Shown in pieces: positions 48,494 to 60,347 of a stretch of 64,000 nucleotides of DNA. Numbering within the stretch: position 1 is the stretch's first letter; every line of letters begins with the position of its first letter. The position numbers were made by a program, and so were the translations under genes. The notes beneath the pieces are model-generated. The model saw only the letters and a list, made by a program, of their open reading frames with translations, searched no databases and was not told the DNA's origin. This stretch comes from Selaginella moellendorffii (Eukaryota > Streptophyta > Lycopodiopsida > Selaginellales > Selaginellaceae), in NCBI RefSeq assembly GCF_000143415.4, contig NW_003314284.1:1282984-1346983 (forward strand), in the 5' to 3' direction.

Positions 48494-49563
48494 ATGGTTC
48501 TGCGTGAAGCGCGAAGAAAAGAAGATGGTCTCAGCAAAGTGCAATTTTGGGCAGGATCTTCTCATGTCACTGGTCCCACGAGATCCTCTAGAGGTATGCT
48601 AGGATGGTTTCGGCTTCTACTTCTTGCCCCAATTTTCTTTCTAGTGGTTGATGTGCTCCTGTTCGATCCTGTTTGCCCTTTGGCTGTGGTTAATTCTGTG
48701 GCCATCGCTGATGACGTTTGTGCTGAAATTTGGGAATGGGTAAAGGGCCTTCACCCGTTCCCATATTTCATCACAAACGCCATCACGGAACGTCTGCAAT
48801 ATTTGAGGACGTTTGTGCGGAAATTTGGGAACGGGTGAAGGAATGTCTTCCTTCCCTGCCGGCGGAGCAACATTTTAAGGTGTGTGCGGGAGTTCAAATG
48901 TTTGTGTTGTGCAGGTATACTTTCCACTTCAACTATCCATATGGTGGCAAGAATACTCGGTCTGATCCGCAATTCATCCGACATTCAAGCAGCAAGCACC
49001 ATCTTTTCTGACATGCTCCTTGAGCTGAAAGGACTGGTAGACTGGGACGGTGTTGGGGTAGACGAATGTCAGGAACTATCACGTATACTGGAGAACAGGT
49101 GTAGAAGCGAGACTGTGAATGAGGTCGATGCTAGACAAGCTCGTCTTTGCTCTACATGAAATGGGGTTCGAAAAGACCATAATATCTGGGACAGGCGGAC
49201 ATTTAGTACAGATGCTGGATTCGCTTTCAGGCTCTGTGAAGGACAAACTCAGCTATTATGTGTACTCACTTTGGGGATTTTTCTAGCGCCGAATCTATCA
49301 AGGAGTACACACTGAAGTTTGTGAAAGACGTGGATGATTCGACTTCAGCACCATCTTTGGTGTTTACAGAGGCAGAGACAGGTTTTACGTCAGATGTTCT
49401 TACGGGATTCAGAGGGGTCGCTACAGACTTCTTCTTGAAGAAGGCAGATGATTTGTGTAGGCGACCAAAGCATGACCTCTTTGTCAACAGGTCTGTGTGG
49501 GACGATGTTCTGAGGTTCTTTGCAGTACCATCATTCCATCCCAGGTGTTGGGAGGGGTCATAA
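48494..49563 (+). other. Cluster of unassigned open frames, possible degenerate gene
   Basis: Coding-like frames follow each other. The first, from ATG 48,494, has a basic N-terminus, a hydrophobic segment (WFRLLLLAPIFFLVVDVLLF) and ends in VCAEIWEWVK; a related VCAEIWERVKECLPSLPAEQ occurs 98 bp later. Further frames read IFSDMLLELKGLVDWDGVGV, LVFALHEMGFEKTIISGTGG and FVKDVDDSTSAPSLVFTEAE. They are in different frames without clear splice sites between them. I recognise no family. It could be a decayed gene or an unspliced real one. Confidence 0.35.
48706..48841. repeat. Long imperfect palindrome plus a third, direct copy
   Basis: Arm 1 (48,706-48,747) and arm 2 (48,748-48,787) are imperfect reverse complements with almost no loop; the core is 'gacgtttgtg.tgaaat.tgggaa.gggt.aagg'. 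A third copy in arm-1 orientation lies at 48,808-48,841, 95 bp after the first. The RNA or single strand could form two alternative hairpins. Confidence 0.75.
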
Positions 49564-50103
49564 ATTTATTGATGCTGCGGGTGTATATGGGAGTTCTTGT
49601 AAGTGTTCCTGTCTTCTCACTATATCAACACAAAGTTATTTTGAATACAAACTTTGACAGAGTTCTTTGGACACATTGGACATAGACAATTTTTTTTGGC
49701 ATTAGAAGGGCTGTAGGAAGAAATTACAAATTGAAGAGGATTTTGAAGTGGATTGTTTGCCTTACCACAGACATTACATTAATGCTTCTCATAAAAATTG
49801 TGTTTTTGCTTCTCCATCCGGTTCAGAAGGAAAAACATATGTATGAAAAGTTAAAGTCTTGTTAGAATAATTGATAAAAATATGCAGGTGATATAGAAGA
49901 AAATGCATGGTTTATTAATGTTGTATAATATTTGAAATACACAATAAAATTTAGTTATTACTTTGCTAGTTTTAATAATCTATTGTGTATTACATATATA
50001 CTAAGTGTAGCTATTATTCCAATTCATCTAGAATTTGATATTTGAAATTTTTTTTAAATAAAGTAGTAGGACTATAAATTATAAAATAATTAGTAGGTCC
50101 AAG

Positions 50104-50241
50104 TGTATGGCTGCAATGACATATACTAATATTAACTTAATAGAATTTTGATAACTATTGGATTGGTTTCAATCTAGACCACTTGCTCCTTTATAAAAAT
50201 TAAGGGTTTCATTTCTGTATTCTATTTCTATATTCCATGCA
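50104..50241 (+). repeat. 5' LTR of the gypsy element
   Basis: Begins TGTATGGCT and ends TTCCATGCA (TG...CA). It matches 54,123-54,278, sharing 'atagaattttgata', 'ctatttc.atattccatgca' and others. The two LTRs are clearly diverged, indicating an old insertion. No target-site duplication is obvious. Confidence 0.75.
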
Positions 50242-53200
50242 CTCACATTGGTGGCGATAAAAAAACAATTTTGACTATCCTTAAGGAGTGTTTAGATTTT
50301 GGATTTTAGTTTATATATAACTTTTACATTGTTTAAATCTCCTTTTCCCTATAGCTTTTTTGATTTCTTCTTTTTTGCATCTTCCTTTTCATTCATCTTC
50401 ATGATAGAGCAATAGCTTCATCCTCTTTTGACTTTAGAGCAGGAGTTAGTGCAATGGCTTGATGTTATACAATTATAGTTGAACAATCAGACTCAATTGA
50501 TGGCGGCTTTCACGGCATATGGTACAATTCCTCTTGCTTTTGGTGCCAATCCTTGTGACTAGTAGGAGTTCTTTTGTGGGAGTCATAAAGATGATATGTA
50601 TCATTAGTTCAATCACTTTATAGTGATTGCTACATATCATTTTTGAGATAATGCTTGGCATTTGTGTGAATTTCCTATATGTCTCCAAGGGATATAACTG
50701 CAATAGTACAATAGTTTGAGCATAGGCACTCGTGAGAATTGAAGCATTCTTTTGGACGTTTTTAAATGTGCATTTAGACATGCCAATGATTGTGATGATA
50801 CTTTTCAACAATTGTATTATCTTTATCAATGGCCATATAAATTTATGATGCAATTTAGTGTTCGTTTCCAAAGCCTTTTGCTTTGTGCAGAGCCAAATAT
50901 ATCAAAGCATATCAAGTTAGGAATGTTATGGCTAACCTTTTGTTAAGATCTTATAGGACTTATGCATACACTTGTTCCCGCCACCTTTGACGATGTTCTT
51001 CGTTTGACACAATATTATGAAATGTTGCCTCTTCCACTTCTCACTACACATCTTTAAAATCCACTTTCTATAAGAGATAGTCTTGTTCTATTGGAAGTTG
51101 ATACTATTGCTACTTAAATTCAAGGACAAGGGCGAGAACTTAGTTATGGCCGTGATGTCTATTATTGGGTGTGTGATGAAGTTGGTCACATTTATCATTA
51201 TTATCGGCATTTTCCAAATTGGCAACCTCTATTTCTTCGGTGGAGACCTTGGTGTTACTGTCGGTATTGCTGTAGTGGAAAGTCTAAACACCAATATGTT
51301 TCTAGGAAACAAAGAATCATACAAGTAATAAAAAGACCTTGCATGAATAAATTAATGACCCCCTTCTCTTTTTAGTGGGAATATCATCAAGGGGTTCACT
51401 TGGCATTAATTTATTCAGTATTTACTTTCTAAATTTATTTTTATAACAAAAGGTTTCTTATTCCTCTTTCCATGTTGGTTGATATAAATTTGAGTTTATC
51501 TTCTATTGCTCGATCTGTTACCACATTTTACTATCTACATTTGTGTCATGTAGTAAAGTCAATTTTCATTCTTTATGGCAACGAGTATACACATGCATGT
51601 GCACAAGATAAAGCGGACATAATTGTGCATGTGGGTGATTTCAAACTGAAGTTACAATCATTGCATGTGGTGCCAAATTAAACTTTTGACTTGATCTTTG
51701 GTGTGGATTGGTTGTGGTGCAATTATGCTAAATATGACTTTGAGGATTCTCCCTTTTATTTCATGCTTCTTTATATTTTTTTCATTCCTCTCACTGATGT
51801 TCCTTTTCATCTCTTCGCTTTTACTATTGCTTCCATCATTTTTATTTTCCCATTATTTCATCCTTTGTTTCCATGTTGTTCTTTTATTCCCTTTTCTAAT
51901 CCCTTTGATGGTCTTTGTGTTGCAACAATTGATTAGCTCATAAAGGAGTATACTAATCTTTTTAAATTTGACATGCTGTTTAGGGCTAAGATTGCAACAT
52001 GTCATCCTATACCAATTGGGATGCTCGTTTAATCAAAGTTTTTATTCATTGTTGATCATCAAAAGAGATCAAGATTTCATATGTAACTATTAAAGAGATG
52101 TTGAAAAAAGGGTGTTATTCTAAAGTAACAGAGTCTTTAGGCATGTGAATCTCATCTTGTGATAAAAATTAATGGGATTATTTGTTTCTGCATTGATTAT
52201 CTTCCATTAAATAAGTAACAATCCCGAACGTGTATATAATGTTTGTAATGTGTTAGATTGGTTGCAAGAAGTTATTTTAAAGCTGAAGTGATTAAAGTGC
52301 ATGTTTGGATCCAAAGACACCACTTATTTTAGATATCATATTTCTCATGAAGGTTTGTAAATTGATCATAACAAACTTGTGGTTGTTTTCAAAATTCCAA
52401 GATATGTGAATGATATGCAACACTTTTTAGGTGAAATGCAAAAGTGAAATTGGTGATATATGGTTTTGATATTGTTCATTGCCTAGGGAATTCCTATAAC
52501 CTTTTGGATTTAAAAGTTTTGGGAGGTTATGTAACTTAGTATTATTCAAACTCAAAGTTGCTTAAACCCAAATATTTCAAGGCCCTTAATTAATTAAAAA
52601 AAGGTGCACTCTTGTTTATAAGTTCTTTCCTTTTGCATTTGATCCCCTATGGATCATCTTTCAAATATTTCTCTTTAGTTGCTTATAGTTGTATAGTTGA
52701 TGTTAATGTCTTTTTTCGAGCTTCTCGTCCTTCTTCATTTTCTTCTTATATTTTTACAAGCCTATTATTCCAACATCTGTGGATTTTTTGGACAAGGATT
52801 CCATGCCGACATTTATTATACTTGATGTTTAGTGTTCATAAGGTGTAGAACAAGATTTACATTTTCTTAATAAAGTTTGTGTAGCTCAAAAGGTTAAGCC
52901 ATGGATTTAAAATCTTTGCAATGGGTTTGAGAATATTACATCACTTGTTGATAATTTATTATTTCGGCATTTACATTCTCAATATCGTTTTGAGGATGAT
53001 TTTATTTTATTTTATGGGGACAAATCCTGATGATCATTTACAACTGGTGGTGCCTTTGATCATTATTCCATGTTTTCTCCACACCTACCATGATTTTGCT
53101 ATTTTAGGCGAGCATATAAGATATCGTTATGTGACTGGAAAGTTGTGTAGGTCTTTTTATTAGCCAAAGATGCAATGTAATGTTATCTGGTATGTGCATT

Positions 53201-54104
53201 TAGTGCCAAGCTCGTAATACTCCCCCTCATGCTACAGAATTACAATTGGAGTTAATTGCAATTTCTTATCTATTTGAGTTAGTGGCATTTCAATATGACA
53301 GAGTTTTTTCAATAGTATATTGCTATTACTTCTAACTACTTGACTCAATAGGTGGAAGTTGGAGGTTTTGCTAATGCATTTGTAACTACTGTTGGATATT
53401 TCCTTCTCAATTGAGTGTTTAAGGAATCCTGTCCAAAATGAATGGTCATGCATTTATAACTAAGGCATTTCACATCTTAATGTCTCAATTGGGGACATGC
53501 TAAACTTTCATAAGTGTTTATCATCCATTTTCAGTATTCGGACTAAGATGGTTATTTGCCATCTCTTTGGTATATATATATCATAGGGGTGCAGAGTTCT
53601 ATTAATGATTCTTTGTATAAACTCCTATATTGTCATAATTTGATACTACCAATAAAATTGAGTTTACCTTTAAGATTGCTACGATCTACTGATAATAATC
53701 TGTGGGATCAATATTTAAGAAACATTCTTCCACTAATCCCAGTAGAGTCTACTGAACACTTAGGCTACATACAAGTGGGACAACAACAGCATTATAACTT
53801 CTATAAAATACACCTATAAAATACAAAATGGATGACTTGGTGTTAGTTTATTTTCTCAATATTATGGTATGATGGAATGGACTATATTAGGTGTAACAGC
53901 AAAGTGTATAGCAAATTTATGTGATTTGGCACAATATTTAACAAGTTGATCTTCTAGAAATTGTGCATGTGCAATGGCTAAAACACTATATAAAGGGATC
54001 AAGAACAATTAACACCACCTATATATCCATTAATGCCTCCTCCTGATATTTCTTTGGATTTTAGTCTGTCCACTAAAGAATCTTGATTGTCTTTCATTAT
54101 TTCA

Positions 54105-54122
54105 AGAAGAGGGGATGAAGAG
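54105..54122 (+). other. Polypurine tract of the gypsy element
   Basis: AGAAGAGGGGATGAAGAG lies immediately before the 3' LTR, where plus-strand priming occurs in LTR elements. Confidence 0.7.
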
Positions 54123-54278
54123 TGTATGGCTATGATGTTGTATATTAATATTAATATCATAGAATTTTGATAGCCGTCGGATTAGTTTTAATCCAGACCA
54201 CTCTCTCTTGTATATAAGTTAGGATTTTTAGGCTAATCAATATGCATATTTCTATATTCTATTTCCATATTCCATGCA
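54123..54278 (+). repeat. 3' LTR of the gypsy element
   Basis: Starts TGTATGGCT and ends TCCATGCA like its 5' partner; about 18 bp longer because of an extra 'aggctaatcaatatgcat' type insertion. Confidence 0.75.
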
Positions 54279-54279
54279 T

Positions 54280-55550
54280 TTATAAAGCCATATAATAAAT
54301 CTTTTAAAAGTTTATTTTTTAAAAAAAATATAATATCTATTGTCTCAAATAATAGTTAAAGCTAAAACTTTAAAATGATATAAACTATATGGAATATAAA
54401 ATTCAATTAGCTTCAAATCCCTAAATTATATCTCAGAGGAAACCAATTTAATGGCTACTAAAATCCCACTCTACTAATAATTATATATAATTGTATAAGT
54501 TATATATTTGGAGCTCACATTACAAAATTATTATTAAATCATTTAAGTGAATCTTTGCATAAAACTGTAGAAATTTCCATTAAAAAAAATTTTCTCCTAA
54601 ATTTTTAAATTTATTAAATCAAAGTCTAATTTTAAGCTAATTTTACTAGAATTTTATCCATAAATAAACTAGCCATATGTTTATAAAAAAATTGTTATGT
54701 GTTACATGTAGCAACGTTCGGTTTGCTTAATAGTAGTTTTGTGACCATTTTGTGATCTCTTGTTGCGCATGAGGAGGTTCATTGAAAAGAAAAAATAAAA
54801 ATGGATAAGTCATTTGCATGATGGTGCACTGACTTTTTTTCTATACAGAGTGGGGCCTAATGAACATTATAAAGAGTCTGTAATGTAATATATACATGAG
54901 CCACATTGCTCTTTGGTGTTACAATAGATCCCCTCACTAGGCATTTCAAGGGCTTGTAAAGGCAGTTAACCCACAACTCATTTCATTCCTTTTCTTTCTG
55001 ATCCTTCAAGCTGGATCTCCTCAAAAACTAGTAGTAAGTGATAAAAGAAAACTACATTCTTACTATGCCTCCTGTTTCATTCCTCTTCAAGTGGACCTTG
55101 CAACTATGGAAACCCTCTATGTCAGCATGCCCCTCTTCGCATTTGTAACACTTGCAATGAGGTTTGCTGTGCGGGCAATAGATAATCCCTTCACCTGTGA
55201 CTAGGCCTGGAGCCTTTTGTTTAGGGTCACCAGCAGTGATGGGCACAAGGTCACCTCATGCACCACCATAGCCATAAAACAAATCGAAATAAAGATCCAA
55301 GGCACAAGGTTATTAGGGATGGGGAAGACAACCAATTCAGTACCAACGGCCATAGCAAGCACCTCAAACATAGAGCTAGATCTAGGCATGACCATGCCAG
55401 ACACCCACAACATGTCAAAGGAACATAGAAAACTATAACCCGACTACAGAACCACACAAGTAGACCAAAAGAATGAGGGTAAACATGAAATTAACTATTC
55501 ATTTAGTGATGAGAAGTACGGGAAAGTAGACCAACACTCACTGTGTCTAA
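54280..55550. other. AT-rich spacer, no assigned gene
   Basis: A minus frame at 55,052-55,246 contains CYKCEEGHAD and several Cys/His, faintly like a zinc knuckle, but the spacing is wrong. An overlapping hydrophobic frame at 55,201-55,413 is unassigned. Confidence 0.4.
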
Positions 55551-55577
55551 GGTATGCCATATGCTCATACCTTCTAC

Positions 55578-55796
55578 TTAAGCTGCACTCGATTGAGGAA
55601 CATAGACGAGGTGATCTTCAGCAAACATTGTGTTGTCATCAATGACAGAAACCTCATCCACTTCAAGGGCACCATGAAGCCCATACCTCTCCAACTGCTT
55701 GTAAATCTTCTCTGCCAGCAGCCATGCTGGAGGAATTCACACCTTGATCACCTCCATGCCATCATTGGCTCGCACAATTGTTACTGTTGTTGCCAT
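55578..55796 (-). pseudogene. Small ORF of 73 codons interrupted by one TGA
   Basis: From ATG 55,796 the frame reads MATTVTIVRANDGMEVIKV, a TGA at 55,739-55,737, then IPPAWLLAEKIYKQLERYGL, HGALEVDEVSVIDDNTMFAE and DHLVYVPQSSAA before TAA at 55,578. The downstream part has a balanced, protein-like composition, which suggests a once-functional small protein. It might be a ubiquitin-like fold (short beta strands, Leu-rich helix); that is a guess. I do not recognise the family. Confidence 0.4.
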
Positions 55797-55819
55797 ACAC
55801 ACATCTGTATCCTATAAAG

Positions 55820-57700
55820 TGAACCCCATAATGGTGCTTCTAATAATGTTAATTATTATTATGATTCAGTTTTTATGATTCACTGCTACTCTATCTTTTG
55901 CATTCCCGCATTTATTGATACCATCATCAAATCATTCTATTGTTGTATCATAACGTTGTTATAAGGAAATAGTGAAATGTAAATCTATAGTTTATTTTAG
56001 AGTTACAAATTTATCCCTACTAATAATAGAATAAGTTATTGTTCATTTTATTTTGGATTTTGTCGCCTATAGAAGCTTTGAAACTTTGATGGAGTTTTTT
56101 AGGGTACAATACAGTTAAAATTCTCAATTTCATTTTTTGAAGCATAATACAATACTTCCAGACTTGAAGTTCAAGTTAATAATCACTTAGAAGACTATAG
56201 CAGCTTAAAGTGTGTTAGCAAAGCAGGCCTCTCATTGAAAATTGAAAACATTAGAGTTTTCTATAGGCACTGTGTGTGTGTATATTACACTCTTCAAAGT
56301 TAAGAAGATGAATGGTGTCTAGGGTTGGAGGCTGCCTCTTAGTGTAATTCAAAAGTGTAGCCTTCTGGCATCTCTGCTGTTGCATTGATCTTGTGATGTT
56401 GTGTTTGCTTCAGCCTTCTTGACAAATAATGACCAAGCTTTAAATGTTGTAGGGAAAGTCAACATTGTTTCAGCAGGAGCTCCATCATAGGATCCAACTA
56501 AAAAAGGTTGGGAAGGCTATCTCCCACCAGGCCAATCTCCATGGCCTACACAAGTTGTTCGCAACTTTTAGTACCAACTTTCCCACCTCAAAAGATATTC
56601 CCCTTGCGGATCCTTATGCAGCATTTTACACACCTTTGCTGGCTGACACCCATTTGCACCTGTAGTTCATTTCTTGTAGCATCTCATGCTTTCTATGGTT
56701 GAATTTTCCCTAAATTTCTTATTAATCCAGTTGATCCAATAAAGTTATATCAACTGAATAAAAAAGAATATACTAGAAAGGGTTTAAGAAAGTTTATAAA
56801 TTATAAACATGTTTATAAATTATAAATACAAAATTAATCTAAATGAATAACAACCATTAGATAGTAGAATATCCTAGAATATCCAAGTATATTCTAGGTA
56901 TATCCACTATGATCTTAGTCCCCTTACAAGTTTGCTTAAGCAAACCAAAAAAACAATAACAAAAGCAAAATTGAGATTTATAATTTTATTAGTATAACCA
57001 TCTCTTTGAAAACGTGGTGAGCCTTGTCAACCCTGCCTGTCCTACACAACCCTTTATAAGAGCTGTGTGACTGATGACGCTGGGTGTGTTAAAAGTACCT
57101 TACAAATTTTATTATAAAACAAATTACATCTTTAGTTTCATTAAATTAGTGAAAAGAACAGAATTCTTCTTCAATTAAAAGTGTTATGAGAATCAGGTCC
57201 CCCTTGATCTTCATCATTCCCCTTCATGGAGGCAGCAGCAGCATCTCCAGCAGCTCCAGTGGTGGGCTTTGATCGCTTATTGGAGCTTCCCACCTCCTTG
57301 GCCTTCTTGGAGCAGTATATAGACCTCTGCTTCTTGGTTGATGCTGGTAAAACAAGTACACTCTATGAAATCTCTTGTCAGAGAGACTCCTTTTACTTGA
57401 TGGGTGTTACGGATAGCAGAGCAGGGGATGAAGGTTCTCTAGATTAATCACGTTGCAACAGAATTAAGACGCTCGTATCCTGAGAGAGCTGTTTTTAAAA
57501 TCCAGGTTTTCATGGAATCGCATGGTGGGTATATTCGGGCATTATCACGAAACTTTATATTTTAACTTTTTGTCCACCATATCTTAAGCTGAAATGGATT
57601 TAGTTTTGCCTATATATGAAAAAGGGTAATTAGATGAACAACCTTTAGTTATACTATTCGAGGAAATGACTCAATAAGGAAGTGTTATACACAAGGGGTG
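55820..57700. other. AT-rich spacer, weak frames only
   Basis: Short plus frames at 56,465-56,665 and 57,226-57,447 have protein-like composition (for example FDRLLELPTSLAFLEQYIDL in the second), but no family or gene structure is apparent. Confidence 0.4.
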
Positions 57701-57758
57701 CTTGCCTGGGGACTACACTTCCAAGGAATGAAGCAAAACTTATTCGTTACCTCTCCTG

Positions 57759-60103
57759 TTAGTAGATGCTGGCGCGGCCAACTCTCTGGACTTCCTCCAA
57801 GTCTCTCAAGAAACTGGAACCAAACAGGAGTAAGTTCTTAATTCGCTCGGCAAGCCTGGGTCTACCTTTTTGAGTTGTGCACCACGGTGCCCCCAAGGAG
57901 GACGCGAGTCCCTGGATTGGCAGCGTTTTGGAGAGCGACAACTCGAGACTCGGCGTACGTAGTACCGCCGATGATGAAAATCACCACGTCCTGTGGCTTG
58001 CCTTGCTGAGCGTGGTTACCGACGAACGGGTAATCTGCGTCCTTGAGTCGCCCCTTGACGATGCTCTCAATCAAATGGAAAACTAAAGGTTGGTGCTGCG
58101 TATATACATTCTCGACTCCCTGCAAGCCACAACACTTTAGCGTTCCTTCAGTTGCTCAAATGATTTGCTACCTTCAATCCACGAGCCATTGTCCGAGCTC
58201 TATTGAAGAGATCCCGGTTGCTGAATAGATCTCCTGTGCGTTTTTCTTCACCCGCTTGCTTTAAGAGGGAATATAGCAGCTGCATCCAATCGTTTGATGT
58301 TACTATCCAGAAACTGTAAAAGAGAGCGTCCTTACGTTGGAGTTGTATTTGCTACGTCCCGCATTCAGCCTGTCCACCAGTTCTTGCAGCTGCTGTGGGT
58401 TCTCTCTCTCGTACCGCAAGGCGTAGAGCATAGCCAGCCGCAGCTTTTCGTCATCGGTCACGCCTGGTAGCTCCCATTGGGCATTTAGCTCCTACAAATC
58501 GTTTAAAAAAATTAGCGAAGCAGACAAAAACAAAAACGAGAGTGTAAGGTGGAGGGCACTTACATCCCATGCTGCAGCCTGGCTTGAATGACAAGCTAAC
58601 TCTTGCTCAGCTTGAGAAACTGACATCAACTTCCGCTCATCCACAAGTCTGCTCATTTCAGTCATAAGAGCTACGTGCTTTGAAACATTGCCTTGCATTT
58701 TCCGAAACTCGGGATAATTTTCAACGAATCTCGCCATATCCTCTGTAGTATTCTAGAATTAGCCCAAGACAGAAAGCGCAAAAACAGAGAGAAAACGAAC
58801 CTAGAGACTGTATATTTTGATTGCTTTTATGCTGCGATTGGAAAGTGTCCACCATCTTCTTCACGTTCATCCCGAGATCACCAAAGTTTTCGAACATATT
58901 GCTCCTAAAAAATGGATCTTGCTCAGAAGATAGTACCACCTCCTGCGTAGGAAATTTAAAAACATGAACCAAAGTGAGCTCCTTACTTGCTGGTCCTTGG
59001 GAACTCGTGAGTATTCTCTCAAATCCACTTTGTTATCCTGTATTCCAATCAGCTCGTGCACCATGGCCTGGAAAAAAAAAATGAGCGAAAAAGAAATGAT
59101 AAAAGAATATTAAAACCTGGTAAGTCCATTGATTTAGAAGAGGCGTCACAGGGTCGTCCCTTCTGTCGATTATCAAAAGTAGTGGCAGAACCTCCGTTCG
59201 TCTAAAATCAAATAATGCGGCTTCTTGTTCATACATTAGCCTCTGCAAAACAGCGTAGGCTCGATCATCTGGTCAGAAAAAACAAATATCTATTCTTACG
59301 GCTGCGTCTTGAGCAATCCGTCTGGCAATCTCAGAGTTGCGAGAATAGCGAATAACAGGGCGTTTCTTTAAAGCTAGAAACACAGACGAGACGCCTTCTA
59401 TTATTCTCTCGCAGAGCGGCTGAATTTTGGTAGGATCAAATAGCAGAGGGACCATGTAGAGATGATTAGAAGGTGTGTTGAGAGTAAAATGGTATGGATC
59501 GAGGGCAATAAAATCGGCATAGAACTCCTGCAAAGTTTATCGCTCCTGTGAGAATGCATTCGTAAGAACTACTAAAAGAGCGCGTGAGTAAAATCTCACC
59601 TGGACCTGCTGCACTGCCTCATGCTGGTCAAAATCCGCGAGGTTTTGGACGAAATTTGTCTTGAGGATGTTTGAGAAAACTAAATCAAGAATCATCATAA
59701 GACGCTCAAAGAGAAAGAGAGAAGAACTTACATAGATGGTATTCTCCAAAGCGTGGTTGGCCGAGGATCTCCTTCAAGTTTTGCATATTTTCTGCTGTTG
59801 GCCGTAGAAAGCATACTGCTTTCAAGTGAGTCATGGGCTCCGAAGACGTGCTTTCAGCCTTTTCCACGAGGAAAACTTCTTTCTGGAGCAATTCAGACTG
59901 GCTTGTAGCAACGCTCACAATTGCTAGCTGCAGGAAGGGAACAACGAAATAAAAGGAACACTAAAAAGAAGAAAGAAAAAACAAAACAGCAAAACAAAAT
60001 CCGCAAGCCATACCGTTTGCGCGTCGAGGACAAACACCTTCATCCCCGCAATGTCGCTCAGCATCTTGCTCACATAATCCCGCACCGCCGCCACCAAAAC
60101 CAT
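57759..60103 (-). CDS. VPS45: Sec1/Munc18 family protein VPS45
   Basis: This SM protein controls SNARE assembly in trans-Golgi/endosome fusion. About a dozen small exons encode, in order, [20 protein letters not shown] (and [10 protein letters not shown]), [89 protein letters not shown] (then [14 protein letters not shown]), [81 protein letters not shown] and [19 protein letters not shown]. The last exon is [17 protein letters not shown]. This colinearity with VPS45 is unambiguous. No break is seen. Confidence 0.93.
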
Positions 60104-60347
60104 CTTTACCTCGATCCGAAGGCGCCGACGAGAGATCTCGGGAGCGCGACGCCGGCGGATTCAGCTCAGCGCCTCAGATCTGCGCGGCAGCGCCACGCAT
60201 TGTCTTCTCGCCAAAACCCTAAAAAATGGCTCTCCTGGGAGCATATTCTATTTGGAAGAATTTATTTTGTTCAAGGCACGTAGGCAGTGACGTGGCCTCT
60301 TTCTCTTTCTTCCAGGGTCAGGAATTAGGGTTTGCGGGCATTGCGCG
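60104..60347. promoter_or_regulatory. Shared VPS45/DGK upstream region with two telo-boxes
   Basis: Divergent starts are 244 bp apart. AAACCCTAA occurs at 60,214-60,222, and its reverse complement TTAGGGTTT at 60,325-60,333, 15 bp before the kinase ATG. A possible 3' splice site ('tcttccag', about 60,314) suggests a 5'-UTR intron in the kinase gene. Confidence 0.55.

Larger units (their letters stand above)
50104..54278 (+). mobile_element. Old Ty3/gypsy LTR retrotransposon
   Basis: The internal region has the gypsy order although every frame is broken. Gag-like sequence at 50.4-51.3 kb includes a decayed zinc knuckle (VCDEVGHIYHYYRHFP). A protease end follows (FDLIFGVDWLWCNYAKYDF, about 51,690). 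Reverse transcriptase pieces lie at 52.19-52.44 kb (DYLPLNK; LKCMFGSKDTTYF; HEGL; VNDMQHFLG). The RNase H region follows, then the integrase HHCC domain near 53.0-53.2 kb (LVVPLIIIPCFLHTYHDFA; FYWPKM) and an integrase-core echo (FISVYHPF). The order PR-RT-RH-INT is Ty3/gypsy. It is bounded by short LTRs and preceded at the 3' LTR by a polypurine tract. It cannot encode functional proteins. Confidence 0.8.

Noticed and set aside
57226-57447. Small plus-strand ORF beginning MEAAAASPAAPVVG
   Set aside because: It has no family match, no splice context and no second copy; left as weak spacer content.
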